From the NCBI GenBank assembly GCA_003451975.1, contig DMIX01000158.1, positions 1-8,650 of the forward strand: a DNA stretch of 8,650 nucleotides, in the 5' to 3' direction. The notes under the pieces are model-generated. The model saw nothing but the letters and a program-made list of their open reading frames with translations, did no database searches and was not told the DNA's origin. The position numbers and the translations under genes are program-made. The stretch comes from Propionibacteriaceae bacterium. Its GTDB lineage: Bacteria > Actinomycetota > Actinomycetes > Propionibacteriales > Propionibacteriaceae. Numbering within the stretch: position 1 is the first letter of the stretch; each line of letters starts with the position of its first letter. Of this stretch, positions 1 to 6,824 are shown piece after piece.

Positions 1-154
1 CGCAGCCGGAGGGGCCGATGATGGAGACGAACTCGCCTCGGTGCACCTTCAGGCTGGTGGGGGCCACAGCCTCCACCTCGCCGAAGGCGCGCTGCACCTC
101 GCAGAACTCCACCATGGGGTGGAGCCCTTGTGGCGAGGTGGGCGGGGTGATCAT
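1..154 (-). CDS. ABC transporter ATP-binding protein, NitT/TauT-like, N-terminal fragment
   Basis: The first 51 codons of an ATPase subunit run off the left edge of the window. Visible are an N-terminal beta-strand region with the usual FGEVEAV-type segment, then VHRGEFVSIIGPSGCG, the beginning of a Walker A motif (GPSGCGKST in the family). The exact GPSGCG form is typical of ATPases of nitrate/sulfonate/taurine-type importers and also of polyamine-type importers, so the import class is a guess. The ATG at 154 overlaps the TGA of the upstream gene by four bases (ATGA), implying translational coupling; a second ATG lies 13 codons in. As the last visible gene of the cluster it probably energises uptake of the compound degraded by the preceding enzymes; permease and binding-protein genes would be expected further left. 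That role is inferred from position only. Confidence 0.85.
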   Translation of the reverse strand, partial: MITPPTSPQGLHPMVEFCEVQRAFGEVEAVAPTSLKVHRGEFVSIIGPSGC

Positions 155-729
155 GACAATCCGTCCTTGCCGACAATCTCCTCGGCCTTCAAGCCGCCCA
201 GGCGGGCCCCGATCCGTCCGCGATTAGCCACGGCCACAGCGACCAGCAACTCATCAGGATGGGGGGCGTCGGCGGGATACAGCGTGACCGCGTCGTAGTT
301 GTCGCGTACGTATAGCGCATCCTTGTGGGCCAGCGGCAAGGTGAGCAGCGTGCCTGGCCCGCCCACCACCGTGGCAGAAGAGATCCAGGCCGCACCGCCA
401 CCGACGGCATCGCGCAACGCGTTGCCGAACGGGGTGGTGATGAACGAGATCACATGCTCCTGGGCGCCATTCACACCAGCGATCCCACCTTTACCGTAGG
501 AGACTGCGGGGGCGCCGAGAGCCTCGACGGCCAGGCCACCCAGGAAGGTGCCCAATTCGGGGGAGTAGTCGATGGCCGGCGAGAGGTCATCGACGTAGCC
601 GCCCAGAAAGGGATTGGTGAATACCGCAGCCACGACCACCTTTCGCAGTGGTGGCTCGCCGAGACGGCCGTCGACGGTGCGGTCTTCACTGATCTGGGTG
701 ATGATCCGGCGGAACTTGGGTGCGTACAT
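151..729 (-). CDS. AA_synth family protein (former DUF1185)
   Basis: A 192-residue soluble protein recognised by overall pattern as the family called amino acid synthesis (PF06684). The start MYAPKFRRIITQISEDRT, the segment VVAAVFTNPFLGGYVDDLSP near residues 33-52 and the Gly-rich middle (YGKGGIAGVNGAQEH, about 78-92) are family-like, and length is normal. There is no signal peptide or membrane segment. To my knowledge no reaction has been firmly assigned to the family; its structures have a Bacillus chorismate-mutase-like fold, which makes a ring-opening or imide-handling role conceivable but unproven. The start ATG is preceded by AGGAGG with a 4-base spacer and shares one base with the stop of the cysteine hydrolase gene (TGATG); its own stop overlaps the ABC ATPase start. 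It therefore belongs to the same translational unit as the amidohydrolases. The name 'amino acid synthesis' should not be read as a biosynthetic role here. Confidence 0.85.
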   Translation of the reverse strand: MYAPKFRRIITQISEDRTVDGRLGEPPLRKVVVAAVFTNPFLGGYVDDLSPAIDYSPELGTFLGGLAVEALGAPAVSYGKGGIAGVNGAQEHVISFITTPFGNALRDAVGGGAAWISSATVVGGPGTLLTLPLAHKDALYVRDNYDAVTLYPADAPHPDELLVAVAVANRGRIGARLGGLKAEEIVGKDGLS

Positions 730-1526
730 CAGTCCTCCTGTGCTCGGGCCGCAGCGGCTGCGGGTGGAAACTGGGTGTCGAACAACCCGGCCGGCAGGGC
801 CTGCAAGTAGTCGACGACATCGGCGGTGTCGGTGACATCGCAGTACTTCATGTGCACATCCATCAGGGCCACCTTGTGGCTGAGCTGCGAGCGGTCGAAG
901 CAGGCTTCGTGGGGAATGGTCACCTTCAGGTCGTAGGAGATGCCGTCCACCGCAGTGGCGCGCACGCAGCCGCTGGTGGTGGAGCCGAACAGGATCAGCG
1001 AGTCGGCTCGCAACATCGACAAGTGACTCATCAGCGGGGTGCCGAAGAATGCCGATGGTTTGCGTTTCTCGATGAAGACGTCACCGTCGACCGGTGCGAC
1101 TTCCGCGACGATCTCGTTGCCCCTGTGGCCCAGCACATCGACCACATCGGAGCTGCGGTAGCTCTTGTCGTTCCACACCCCGAGGTCGAAGCCGTCGGCC
1201 CGACGCGGGTTGGTGGTGTAGATGATCGGCAGCCGCTTGCGTCGAGCGACCTCCAAGATCTGCACGATCGCCGGGATGCTTCGCGTCCAGGCCTCCGGCC
1301 CGCAGGCATAGCGCCACTTCTTGATCGAGTCCAGGATCGGCTCAGGGCTTTCCCCAGCGAAGTTGTAGTTGACGTCGATCACCACGATCGCCGGACGGTC
1401 ACCGAAGCCGGCCCGACGGGCCCAGCCGGCGGTCTCGAATACAGTGCGATCAACCTCACCTAGGACGTCGTCCCACGGGGCGATGCCACGGCTGTACAAG
1501 CCGGGATGTTCATTCACCACGATCAC
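729..1526 (-). CDS. Isochorismatase-fold cysteine hydrolase, N-carbamoylsarcosine amidase-like
   Basis: A 265-residue cysteine amidohydrolase. The catalytic triad is visible: Asp51 in VVIDVNYNF, Lys154 in VFIEKRKPSAFFGT, and Cys187 in LFGSTTSGCVRATAVD, with the cis-peptide/oxyanion TTSGC segment in front of it. Asp51 and the 33-residue Lys-Cys distance match the known triad of Arthrobacter N-carbamoylsarcosine amidohydrolase, as does the length (about 264). Relatives also include maleamate amidohydrolase, RutB and biuret hydrolase, so the substrate is unproven, but hydrolysis of an N-carbamoyl or amide group is a good expectation. Beside a hydantoinase-like ring opener it would release ammonia and CO2 from the opened ureide. 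Start: GTG at 1526 overlaps the upstream TGA by four bases (GTGA). The GGAG that precedes it better serves GTG codons at 1520 or 1517, so the true start may be two or three codons later. The C-terminal tail is Ala-rich. Confidence 0.88.
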   Translation of the reverse strand: MIVVNEHPGLYSRGIAPWDDVLGEVDRTVFETAGWARRAGFGDRPAIVVIDVNYNFAGESPEPILDSIKKWRYACGPEAWTRSIPAIVQILEVARRKRLPIIYTTNPRRADGFDLGVWNDKSYRSSDVVDVLGHRGNEIVAEVAPVDGDVFIEKRKPSAFFGTPLMSHLSMLRADSLILFGSTTSGCVRATAVDGISYDLKVTIPHEACFDRSQLSHKVALMDVHMKYCDVTDTADVVDYLQALPAGLFDTQFPPAAAAARAQED

Positions 1527-3127
1527 TCCCCGGCCATCGAGGTGTAGCGCACGGTGGCTTCGCAGAACCCCGGACGGACGAAGTCGGTGCCCAGCCAGCG
1601 GTTGCTCGGCGCGACCCGCGTGGGCTCAGTGACCGCAAAAGCCTGCTTCGCTCCCTGCGGCTTGCGATGCAGGTAGAGGCCGCGAGGATCGCCCACCGGA
1701 CGCATACCGGGGGAGTCGTCGGCCCATTCGGCGGTGACCTTGCCGCGCAGGATGGTCATGATCGGCCAGCCGGTGAAGGTGTGGCCTTCCATGATCGACC
1801 AACCGGAGCGAGTGTTGAGGTGGTCTTTGTTCACCGTCACTTCGCGACCGGCGTCCACGATCACGATGTCCGCGTCGAAGCCGGGCAGCAGGGACCCCTT
1901 CTTCCCCCACAGGCCGGCGGTCTTGGCCGGGTTTTCACAGGCGACCTGCACCAGGCGGTTGATAGAGATCCGACCTTTGGCGACGCCTTCGCTGAGCAGG
2001 ACAGGCAGGAACATCTCCACCCGGGAGAAGCCGGTGCGGCAATCCCAGATGTTGGAGTTGTACATCTCCTCGTAGCTGGAGGGTTCCCAGCCGACAACGT
2101 GGTCGGAACCGACAACGTCGACAATGCCGTCAGCCAGCGCCACCCACAGTGCTTCGATATTGTCGCGCCGACGCAGCGGCACATTGATCCGCCAGCCGTA
2201 CTCCGGCTCGGCCCACAACCACGCCGGGCCGGTTTGTGCATACACATCGACACCCTCGCCGCGGGCTTTGAGAACTTCGTCGAAACTCAGCTGCGTGCTG
2301 CAGTGCTGCAGGTACAGCGATACCCGTCCCGGGGTCTGTTGGGCGAGGTAGGAGTAGGCCCGAATGTGCTGGGCCTCCAAGAAGTCCGGAGAACGGTCGG
2401 TCCAGGCACCGAAGTCGGTACGGCCGGCCTTACGCAGACGCTCTTCGAAGATTCGTCCGATCTCCCAGTTCTCTGGATGGATATGCACCATGCCGCCGTA
2501 ATGGGCGACCTCTTCCATCACCCGGAAGACGGTGCCGTCATCGATGCCGGTACCTAGACCTGCGCGGCGCGAGGGCCAGTTGTTGTCCTCGGCGTCGGAC
2601 ATCCCCTTCATGCCGCGGGTCTGCAGGTACAGCTTGTAATCGATGACGCCATGCTGTTCGACGTATTCGGGAATCTCGTCAGCCTGCTGATCGGTCTCCA
2701 GCATGTACGTCAGGTAGGCGTCGGTGTAGGACACCTCCTCGATCACAGCCTTGGCCGATGGGAAGGATTCGTGGAAGGAGACCACATCGGACTTGCCGAC
2801 GATCTCTTTGAACGGCTCGGTACCCATCCGAGTCACCGGGGCCTGGATTCCCCAGGTGGTGACACCGGCGCAGGCAGCCGCTCTCGACTCTGTTGTCATG
2901 TCGTAGCGGAACGGCACGTAACAGCCGGGGTGTGATTCGGAATCGACCACGCCGGGCAGCACGTAGTTGCCCTTGGCATCGATTGTCTCTTTCGCTGGCG
3001 GCAGCAACTCGGCTGGGGCCAGGGCGACGATCACGCCGTCTTTGACGCCAATCGCCAGATCGTAGGTGCCATCGCCCAACACGACGCGGCCACCAATAAC
3101 GGCAAGGTCTAGCTCTTCGGAAGCCAT
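1523..3127 (-). CDS. Hydantoinase/dihydroorotase-like cyclic amidohydrolase with ExH in place of HxH
   Basis: A 534-residue amidohydrolase-superfamily protein of the dihydroorotase/allantoinase/hydantoinase branch. The N-terminal beta-sandwich (LDLAVIGGRVVLGDGTYDLAI) leads to LPGVVDSESHPG at 57-68. Lys165 (VIDYKLYLQTRGM) is in the place of the carboxylated metal-bridging lysine; His217 (HIHPEN), His275 (LYLQHCS) and Asp342 (DVVGSDH) supply the remaining metal and catalytic positions. INVPLRRRDNIEALW matches the substrate-loop region of hydantoinases. The oddity is the first metal motif: the family has Asp-x-His-x-His, here it is D62-S-E64-S-H66, so the first His is Glu. The protein also carries about 60-70 extra C-terminal residues compared with typical 450-480-residue relatives. 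ATG is preceded by GGAG with a 5-base spacer. It likely opens a cyclic ureide or imide ring to an N-carbamoyl product for the next gene; the substrate is unknown. Confidence 0.9.
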   Translation of the reverse strand: MASEELDLAVIGGRVVLGDGTYDLAIGVKDGVIVALAPAELLPPAKETIDAKGNYVLPGVVDSESHPGCYVPFRYDMTTESRAAACAGVTTWGIQAPVTRMGTEPFKEIVGKSDVVSFHESFPSAKAVIEEVSYTDAYLTYMLETDQQADEIPEYVEQHGVIDYKLYLQTRGMKGMSDAEDNNWPSRRAGLGTGIDDGTVFRVMEEVAHYGGMVHIHPENWEIGRIFEERLRKAGRTDFGAWTDRSPDFLEAQHIRAYSYLAQQTPGRVSLYLQHCSTQLSFDEVLKARGEGVDVYAQTGPAWLWAEPEYGWRINVPLRRRDNIEALWVALADGIVDVVGSDHVVGWEPSSYEEMYNSNIWDCRTGFSRVEMFLPVLLSEGVAKGRISINRLVQVACENPAKTAGLWGKKGSLLPGFDADIVIVDAGREVTVNKDHLNTRSGWSIMEGHTFTGWPIMTILRGKVTAEWADDSPGMRPVGDPRGLYLHRKPQGAKQAFAVTEPTRVAPSNRWLGTDFVRPGFCEATVRYTSMAGE

Positions 3128-3190
3128 CTTCGCTCCATAACCTCGGGAGGCTGCGTGCCTTGGGGTAAGGGCTCGTCGACGGCCTGTCTC

Positions 3191-3203
3191 TTGTCTGTGA
3201 CAA
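3191..3203. promoter_or_regulatory. Candidate operator TTGTC-N3-GACAA
   Basis: A perfect inverted repeat with 5-bp arms and a 3-bp centre, 64-76 bp upstream of the amidohydrolase ATG at 3127. The form resembles operators bound by FCD-type GntR regulators, which often control catabolic operons. No GntR gene is in the window, so this is inferred from symmetry and position alone. I did not find a convincing sigma-70-type promoter next to it. Confidence 0.35.
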
Positions 3204-3240
3204 CGACGTTAGACGGCGGGATTGGGGTGGAGGAAGGGGG

Positions 3241-3254
3241 TACGAAACCTCGTA
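3241..3254. promoter_or_regulatory. Candidate operator TACGA-N4-TCGTA
   Basis: A second perfect inverted repeat (5-bp arms, 4-bp AACC centre), about 114 bp upstream of the amidohydrolase start in the same intergenic gap. It may be a second regulator site or part of the promoter region of the four-gene unit. Short palindromes occur by chance, so confidence is low. Confidence 0.3.
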
Positions 3255-3365
3255 ACTGGCTTTTGATCTGGCTGTTACATCCAGAGGGGTGAGAGCTTCA
3301 GGGACCGATGCTGTCTCTGTGGCGGGGTCACCAAGATGCGCCGCCAGCCCGACCGACCGGACGCA

Positions 3366-3403
3366 GCAACGCCCGGCCGGTCGGGTGACCAGCCGGGCGT
3401 TGC
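3366..3403 (-). terminator. GC-rich hairpin after the oxidoreductase gene
   Basis: Twelve-base arms GCAACGCCCGGC (3366-3377) and GCCGGGCGTTGC (3392-3403) pair perfectly around a 14-base loop. The hairpin begins 11 bases beyond the stop codon of the oxidoreductase gene on the minus strand. There is no U-run, as is common for actinobacterial terminators, so it could terminate, attenuate or protect the upstream mRNA. It separates the oxidoreductase from the four-gene unit downstream, which therefore probably has its own promoter. Confidence 0.55.
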
Positions 3404-3413
3404 CGAGGTGAAA

Positions 3414-6146
3414 TCAGAAGCCGTGACGGGCCCGGCTAGCCTGTTCCTGGGCCTTGAAAAGCCCGAACCGGGGCAGGAATTTGTCCCAGTCGATGGCGTG
3501 GGCGTCGATCTCGGGGCCGTCGATGCAGGCATGCTTGCGCACCAACTTGTCGCCGACGTTGACCGGAACCATGCAGGCCCCGCACATGCCGGTGGCATCG
3601 ACCATGATCGAGTTGAGGCTCGCTACGGTGTGCACTCCATAGCCGCGAGTCAGGTCGGCGACCGCGCGCATCATCAGCGGCGGGCCGATCGCCACGACCT
3701 CAGCGATGACGCGCCCTTCCTCACCGGCCTGGTTGGCCTTGAGCATCTCCTCTAGAGGCGTGGTCACGAAGCCGGCCACACCGAAGGAGCCGTCGTTGGT
3801 GGCGTAGATCACGTCGAGCTGATCACCGAACTCGGCCTGCAGCTTGCCGACCCGCTCGTCGGTGCCGTCCCAGAACATGAGGTCCTTGCTGCGGAATCCC
3901 GAGATCAGCGTGACGTGGTTCCCCAAGCGCAGGTGCTCGCGCATGATCGGGTACACCGGCGGCAGTCCCAGACCACCGGCGGTGAAGACCACCGTCTGAT
4001 TGCCCTCGTAGCGGTTCAACTCGCTGGCCTGGCCCAGCGGCCCGGCGATCCCGGCGAACAACTCGCCGACTGTCATCGCATTCATGGTCAGCGAGCTGGT
4101 GCCCATGCCCTGAATGACCAAGGTGATGGTGCCCGCCTCGGCGTCCCAATCGGCCAAGGTGAGCGGAATCAGCTCGCCCTTCTCGTCGGCCAGCACGCGC
4201 ACGAACTGTCCTGCCTGGGCGGTCTTGGCGACCATGGGAGCCCGGATCACAAACTCCTCAATGCCATCGGACAGATGAGTCTTGGCAATGATGACCGGCG
4301 CCTCCGCAGCGGTCTCGGTGTAGGTCAGCGCCTGATCGACCCGGGCACCGATCTCAGAATCGGGCATGTCGCCGATCGCCGCCATGATCTCCTTGGCTGC
4401 GGACTGGCCGTCCCCGGCGGCGCGGATAGCCGTCGAGCCACCACGGGCGGCATCTCCACCGGTGTAAACACCCTCAAGGGTGGTCTCCTTGGAAGAGATG
4501 CTGACCTGGTTGATCGTGCCCCACTTGCTGGTCTCCAGCCGCGGCTCGGAGTCTTTAATGATCGGGTTGGCATCGTTGCCGAGCGCCATGATCACCAGAT
4601 CAGCGCGGATGCTCTCCGTCTCACCGGTGGCTACCGGACGCCGGCGTCCCGACTCGTCGGGCTCGCCCAGCGCCATCTTCTCCACCACGGCGGTGGTGAC
4701 GAAGTGCGAACCGTCCTCGTCGAGGAACTCGGTCGGCGAGCGCAGTTCGGAGACCACGATGCCCTCCTCGAGAGCATGCTCGAGCTCTTCCTCGCGGGCG
4801 GGCATCTCCGCCTGGGTGCGGCGGTAGACGATGGTCACCTTGCCCCCCAGTCGCTTGGAGGTACGCGCGGCATCCATGGCGGTGTTGCCACCACCGATGA
4901 TGAGCACCTCCTTACCGGCGACCTCTGGTAGCGGAGTCTCGTGATCGGCCTTGTGGGCCTGCATCAGGTTCACCCGCGTCAGGAACTCATTGGCGCTCAT
5001 CACATTCAGCAGATGTTCGCCGGGCACGTTCAAGAAGCGGGGCAGACCAGCTCCCGAACCCACGAAGACCTTGACGAAGCCCGCGTCGCGCAGTTGCTGA
5101 ATGGTGGCGGTCTTGCCGACCACGAAGCTGGTCACGAAGCGTCCACCCAGCGCCTTGATCTTGGCCACCACATCGTCGATGAGCTGGTTGGGCAGCCGGA
5201 ACTCCGGGATGCCGTAGCGCAGCACGCCGCCGAGCTCGTGGAAAGCCTCGAAGACCGTGACCGGGAAGCCCTCGGCCGCCATCAAGTAGGCGGTGATCAG
5301 GCCCGCGGGGCCCGAACCCACCACTGCGACCGGCGGACGGGTGCGCTGCTGCCAGGGATCGATGCGTCCCTCGAAACGGGCTTTGAGCTGCTCGGGCTCG
5401 GCACGCTTCTCCCACTCCGGCAGGAACCACTCCAGCTGGCCGATGCTCATGGAGTGTTTATGTACACAGTGCGCCTGGCATTGCAGTTCCTGCGGGCACA
5501 CCCGGCCGGTCACGTTCGGCAGCGGGTTGATCGACTCCAGGTGCTCCAGGGCTTCGCGGAAACGTCCGGTGCCCATCAGCTCGAACATCTTGGGAATATC
5601 CACGCTGACCGGGCAACCGCCGTCGGGCTCAACGGAGTCCTTGGTCAGCACGCCCAACACACACGGGGTCTTGGCGCACTGCATATCGCGCAGCGCCTCC
5701 AGCCAGACGATCAGTTCGATCTCGCGCAGGCTGTAGCCCAGATCCATGTAGCCCAGGTAGCCCTTGTTGACCAGTTCGAAGTCAGCATTGCGGTCTTCGG
5801 CTTCGCGAATGTAGGGGCCGACGCCGTTCAGGGAGGGCCACTTCTCGCTGGTACCGGCGAACATCGGGTAGCGGTCCGACAACTGGGCGTCGACAGCCTT
5901 CATGAAGCCGCGCTTGCGGGCCATGGGCAGATCCCACAACATCTCCTGCAACGCCTGGCTGGACGCATCACCGCGCAGCAGGGCCGTCCACAGAGCTTCG
6001 GTGAACTCCGGCGGATACTCCGGCTGGCGGAGGTTCTCAATGATTGCGGCCTGCTGGTCTTCGCTAAAAGGGGCGCCGTCGGCTGCTGGGTTGAGCAGCC
6101 ACTCGATCACGATCGGGGCGCCCACAGGCGCAGTATCGGTGGACAC
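3414..6146 (-). CDS. Single-chain NfnB-NfnA-like FAD/iron-sulfur oxidoreductase
   Basis: A 910-residue cytosolic fusion. Residues 1-150 are an extra alpha-rich region I do not recognise. Residues 157-227 are a GltD/PreT-type ferredoxin domain: Cys157, 162, 178, then CPQELQCQAHC (217, 223, 227). Residues 273-600 form the FAD/NADPH pyridine-nucleotide reductase: GSGPAG at 277, GGGNTAMDAAR at 418-428, YRRTQAEMPAREEE after it, and TGGDAARGGSTAIRAAGDG. From about 620 an FNR-like FAD/NAD domain follows, ending in a [2Fe-2S] site (Asp850, Cys855, 858, 874; VDATGMCGAC and ACIDGPEID), the NfnA/SudB hallmark. It probably moves electrons between NAD(P)H and an acceptor or substrate. No PreA-like catalytic partner is in the window. 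The start is GTG at 6146, chosen because GGGAGG lies 7 bases upstream; an ATG at 6161 overlaps that Shine-Dalgarno and an upstream in-frame ATG at 6269 lacks one. It likely supplies the redox step of the cluster. Confidence 0.9.
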   Translation of the reverse strand: MSTDTAPVGAPIVIEWLLNPAADGAPFSEDQQAAIIENLRQPEYPPEFTEALWTALLRGDASSQALQEMLWDLPMARKRGFMKAVDAQLSDRYPMFAGTSEKWPSLNGVGPYIREAEDRNADFELVNKGYLGYMDLGYSLREIELIVWLEALRDMQCAKTPCVLGVLTKDSVEPDGGCPVSVDIPKMFELMGTGRFREALEHLESINPLPNVTGRVCPQELQCQAHCVHKHSMSIGQLEWFLPEWEKRAEPEQLKARFEGRIDPWQQRTRPPVAVVGSGPAGLITAYLMAAEGFPVTVFEAFHELGGVLRYGIPEFRLPNQLIDDVVAKIKALGGRFVTSFVVGKTATIQQLRDAGFVKVFVGSGAGLPRFLNVPGEHLLNVMSANEFLTRVNLMQAHKADHETPLPEVAGKEVLIIGGGNTAMDAARTSKRLGGKVTIVYRRTQAEMPAREEELEHALEEGIVVSELRSPTEFLDEDGSHFVTTAVVEKMALGEPDESGRRRPVATGETESIRADLVIMALGNDANPIIKDSEPRLETSKWGTINQVSISSKETTLEGVYTGGDAARGGSTAIRAAGDGQSAAKEIMAAIGDMPDSEIGARVDQALTYTETAAEAPVIIAKTHLSDGIEEFVIRAPMVAKTAQAGQFVRVLADEKGELIPLTLADWDAEAGTITLVIQGMGTSSLTMNAMTVGELFAGIAGPLGQASELNRYEGNQTVVFTAGGLGLPPVYPIMREHLRLGNHVTLISGFRSKDLMFWDGTDERVGKLQAEFGDQLDVIYATNDGSFGVAGFVTTPLEEMLKANQAGEEGRVIAEVVAIGPPLMMRAVADLTRGYGVHTVASLNSIMVDATGMCGACMVPVNVGDKLVRKHACIDGPEIDAHAIDWDKFLPRFGLFKAQEQASRARHGF

Positions 6147-6153
6147 GTAGTTT

Positions 6154-6159
6154 CCTCCC
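6154..6159 (-). promoter_or_regulatory. Shine-Dalgarno GGGAGG deciding the oxidoreductase start
   Basis: GGGAGG sits 7 bases upstream of GTG 6146 on the minus strand, the best ribosome-binding site in this leader. The in-frame ATG at 6161 overlaps it and has its own GGAGG only 16 bases away, which is too far for a strong start. Confidence 0.7.
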
Positions 6160-6221
6160 ATGGCTGTGATGGCCGTACCTCCGCCGCCACAGCTGGTCGG
6201 ATGGGTCCATCTCGCTGACTG

Positions 6222-6233
6222 TTGTCTATTGTC
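6222..6233. promoter_or_regulatory. Candidate regulator half-sites TTGTC-TA-TTGTC
   Basis: Two direct copies of TTGTC lie 76-88 bp upstream of the oxidoreductase GTG. The same half-site, but as an inverted repeat, occurs at 3191-3203 at a similar distance in front of the amidohydrolase gene. Shared control by one regulator is possible; the match is short and could be chance. Confidence 0.22.
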
Positions 6234-6362
6234 GCTCGCGATTGCGATGTTTGGGAAACCTTCGGACACATAGTGGCGTTGGGGGTGCCGACTATGGCGA
6301 ATGCCTCTGCGACAGGCGGCAGAGCCGGAAGGCCTCGAGATGTGCCGGCCCTCCGATGAGCA

Positions 6363-6390
6363 GCCGAGGGAGACGCGGGCGATGCTCGGC
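6363..6390 (-). terminator. Weak hairpin at the lipoprotein stop codon
   Basis: GCCGAG (6363-6368) and CTCGGC (6385-6390) can pair around a 16-base loop right at the lipoprotein stop codon. The stem is only 6 bp and there is no U-run, so a terminator function is tentative. Confidence 0.25.
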
Positions 6391-6824
6391 TATCGATCCC
6401 AAATCACGACGTATTCCTTCTCCGGAGCGGAGGCAGACAGACATTCGGCGATTCCGGGAGCGCTCGGCTCGTCCGGTGTGATGTCCCAATAGGCAGCGGG
6501 CAGATTGCGGATCTCCTCGCCGATGTGGACGATGCCGTACCCGGCCATCTCAACGCCGGTCCCGTCGGGGAGCGCCGCTGATCCGGGTGGTGCCATGAGG
6601 ATCTCTGTGTGCAGGGTGAAACAGCCCGCATCGTTGACCCCCAGAACTCCGCCGGCCAGCGCATCGGTGCGAAAGTCGCTTGTTGGGTTCTTCGACCAGG
6701 TCAACAAAGTTGGCATCGGGCCGGTCTCTGGCGGTGCCGACGGGGATACCGCCGGAATCGAGGAGCATCCGGCGAGCGCTGTCACAGCGACCAGTGACCC
6801 GAAGGCCCATCGCAGCATTCTCAT
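6390..6824 (-). CDS. Small putative lipoprotein of unknown function
   Basis: A 144-residue protein with a lipoprotein signal peptide: MRMLRWAFGSLVAVTALAGC, basic N-region, hydrophobic core and lipobox LAGC with the lipidated Cys20. A Ser/Pro-rich linker follows (SSIPAVSPSAPPETGP). The exported domain has a G-V-L-G-V-N-DAGCFTL strand, a second Cys near the C-terminus (IAECLSAS), and a final KEYVVIWD strand. This is the general look of small beta-rich actinobacterial lipoproteins, but I do not recognise a family. The start was set at ATG 6824 rather than a longer reading frame up to 6938, because only this start puts the signal peptide at the N-terminus and gives an ATGA overlap with the stop of the protease frame. 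A start two codons later is also possible. The coupling suggests the lipoprotein once worked with, or was co-made with, the protease; any such role is inference. Confidence 0.75.
   Translation of the reverse strand: MRMLRWAFGSLVAVTALAGCSSIPAVSPSAPPETGPMPTLLTWSKNPTSDFRTDALAGGVLGVNDAGCFTLHTEILMAPPGSAALPDGTGVEMAGYGIVHIGEEIRNLPAAYWDITPDEPSAPGIAECLSASAPEKEYVVIWDR

Noticed and set aside
720..1463. 247-codon plus-strand frame opposite the cysteine hydrolase
   Set aside because: Composition is shadow-like, and the minus-strand frame has a complete Asp-Lys-Cys triad.
1667..2557. 296-codon plus-strand frame opposite the amidohydrolase
   Set aside because: Same antisense effect; all metal-site motifs are on the minus strand.
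3915..6218. Long plus-strand open frames opposite the oxidoreductase (up to 425 codons)
   Set aside because: They are antisense shadows of a high-GC gene with full domain support on the minus strand; their peptides are low in hydrophobic order and rich in His/Gln/Arg, and match nothing I know.
6147..6269. Longer N-terminus of the oxidoreductase starting at ATG 6269
   Set aside because: The extra 41 codons have no Shine-Dalgarno and odd composition, while GTG 6146 has GGGAGG at 7 bases.
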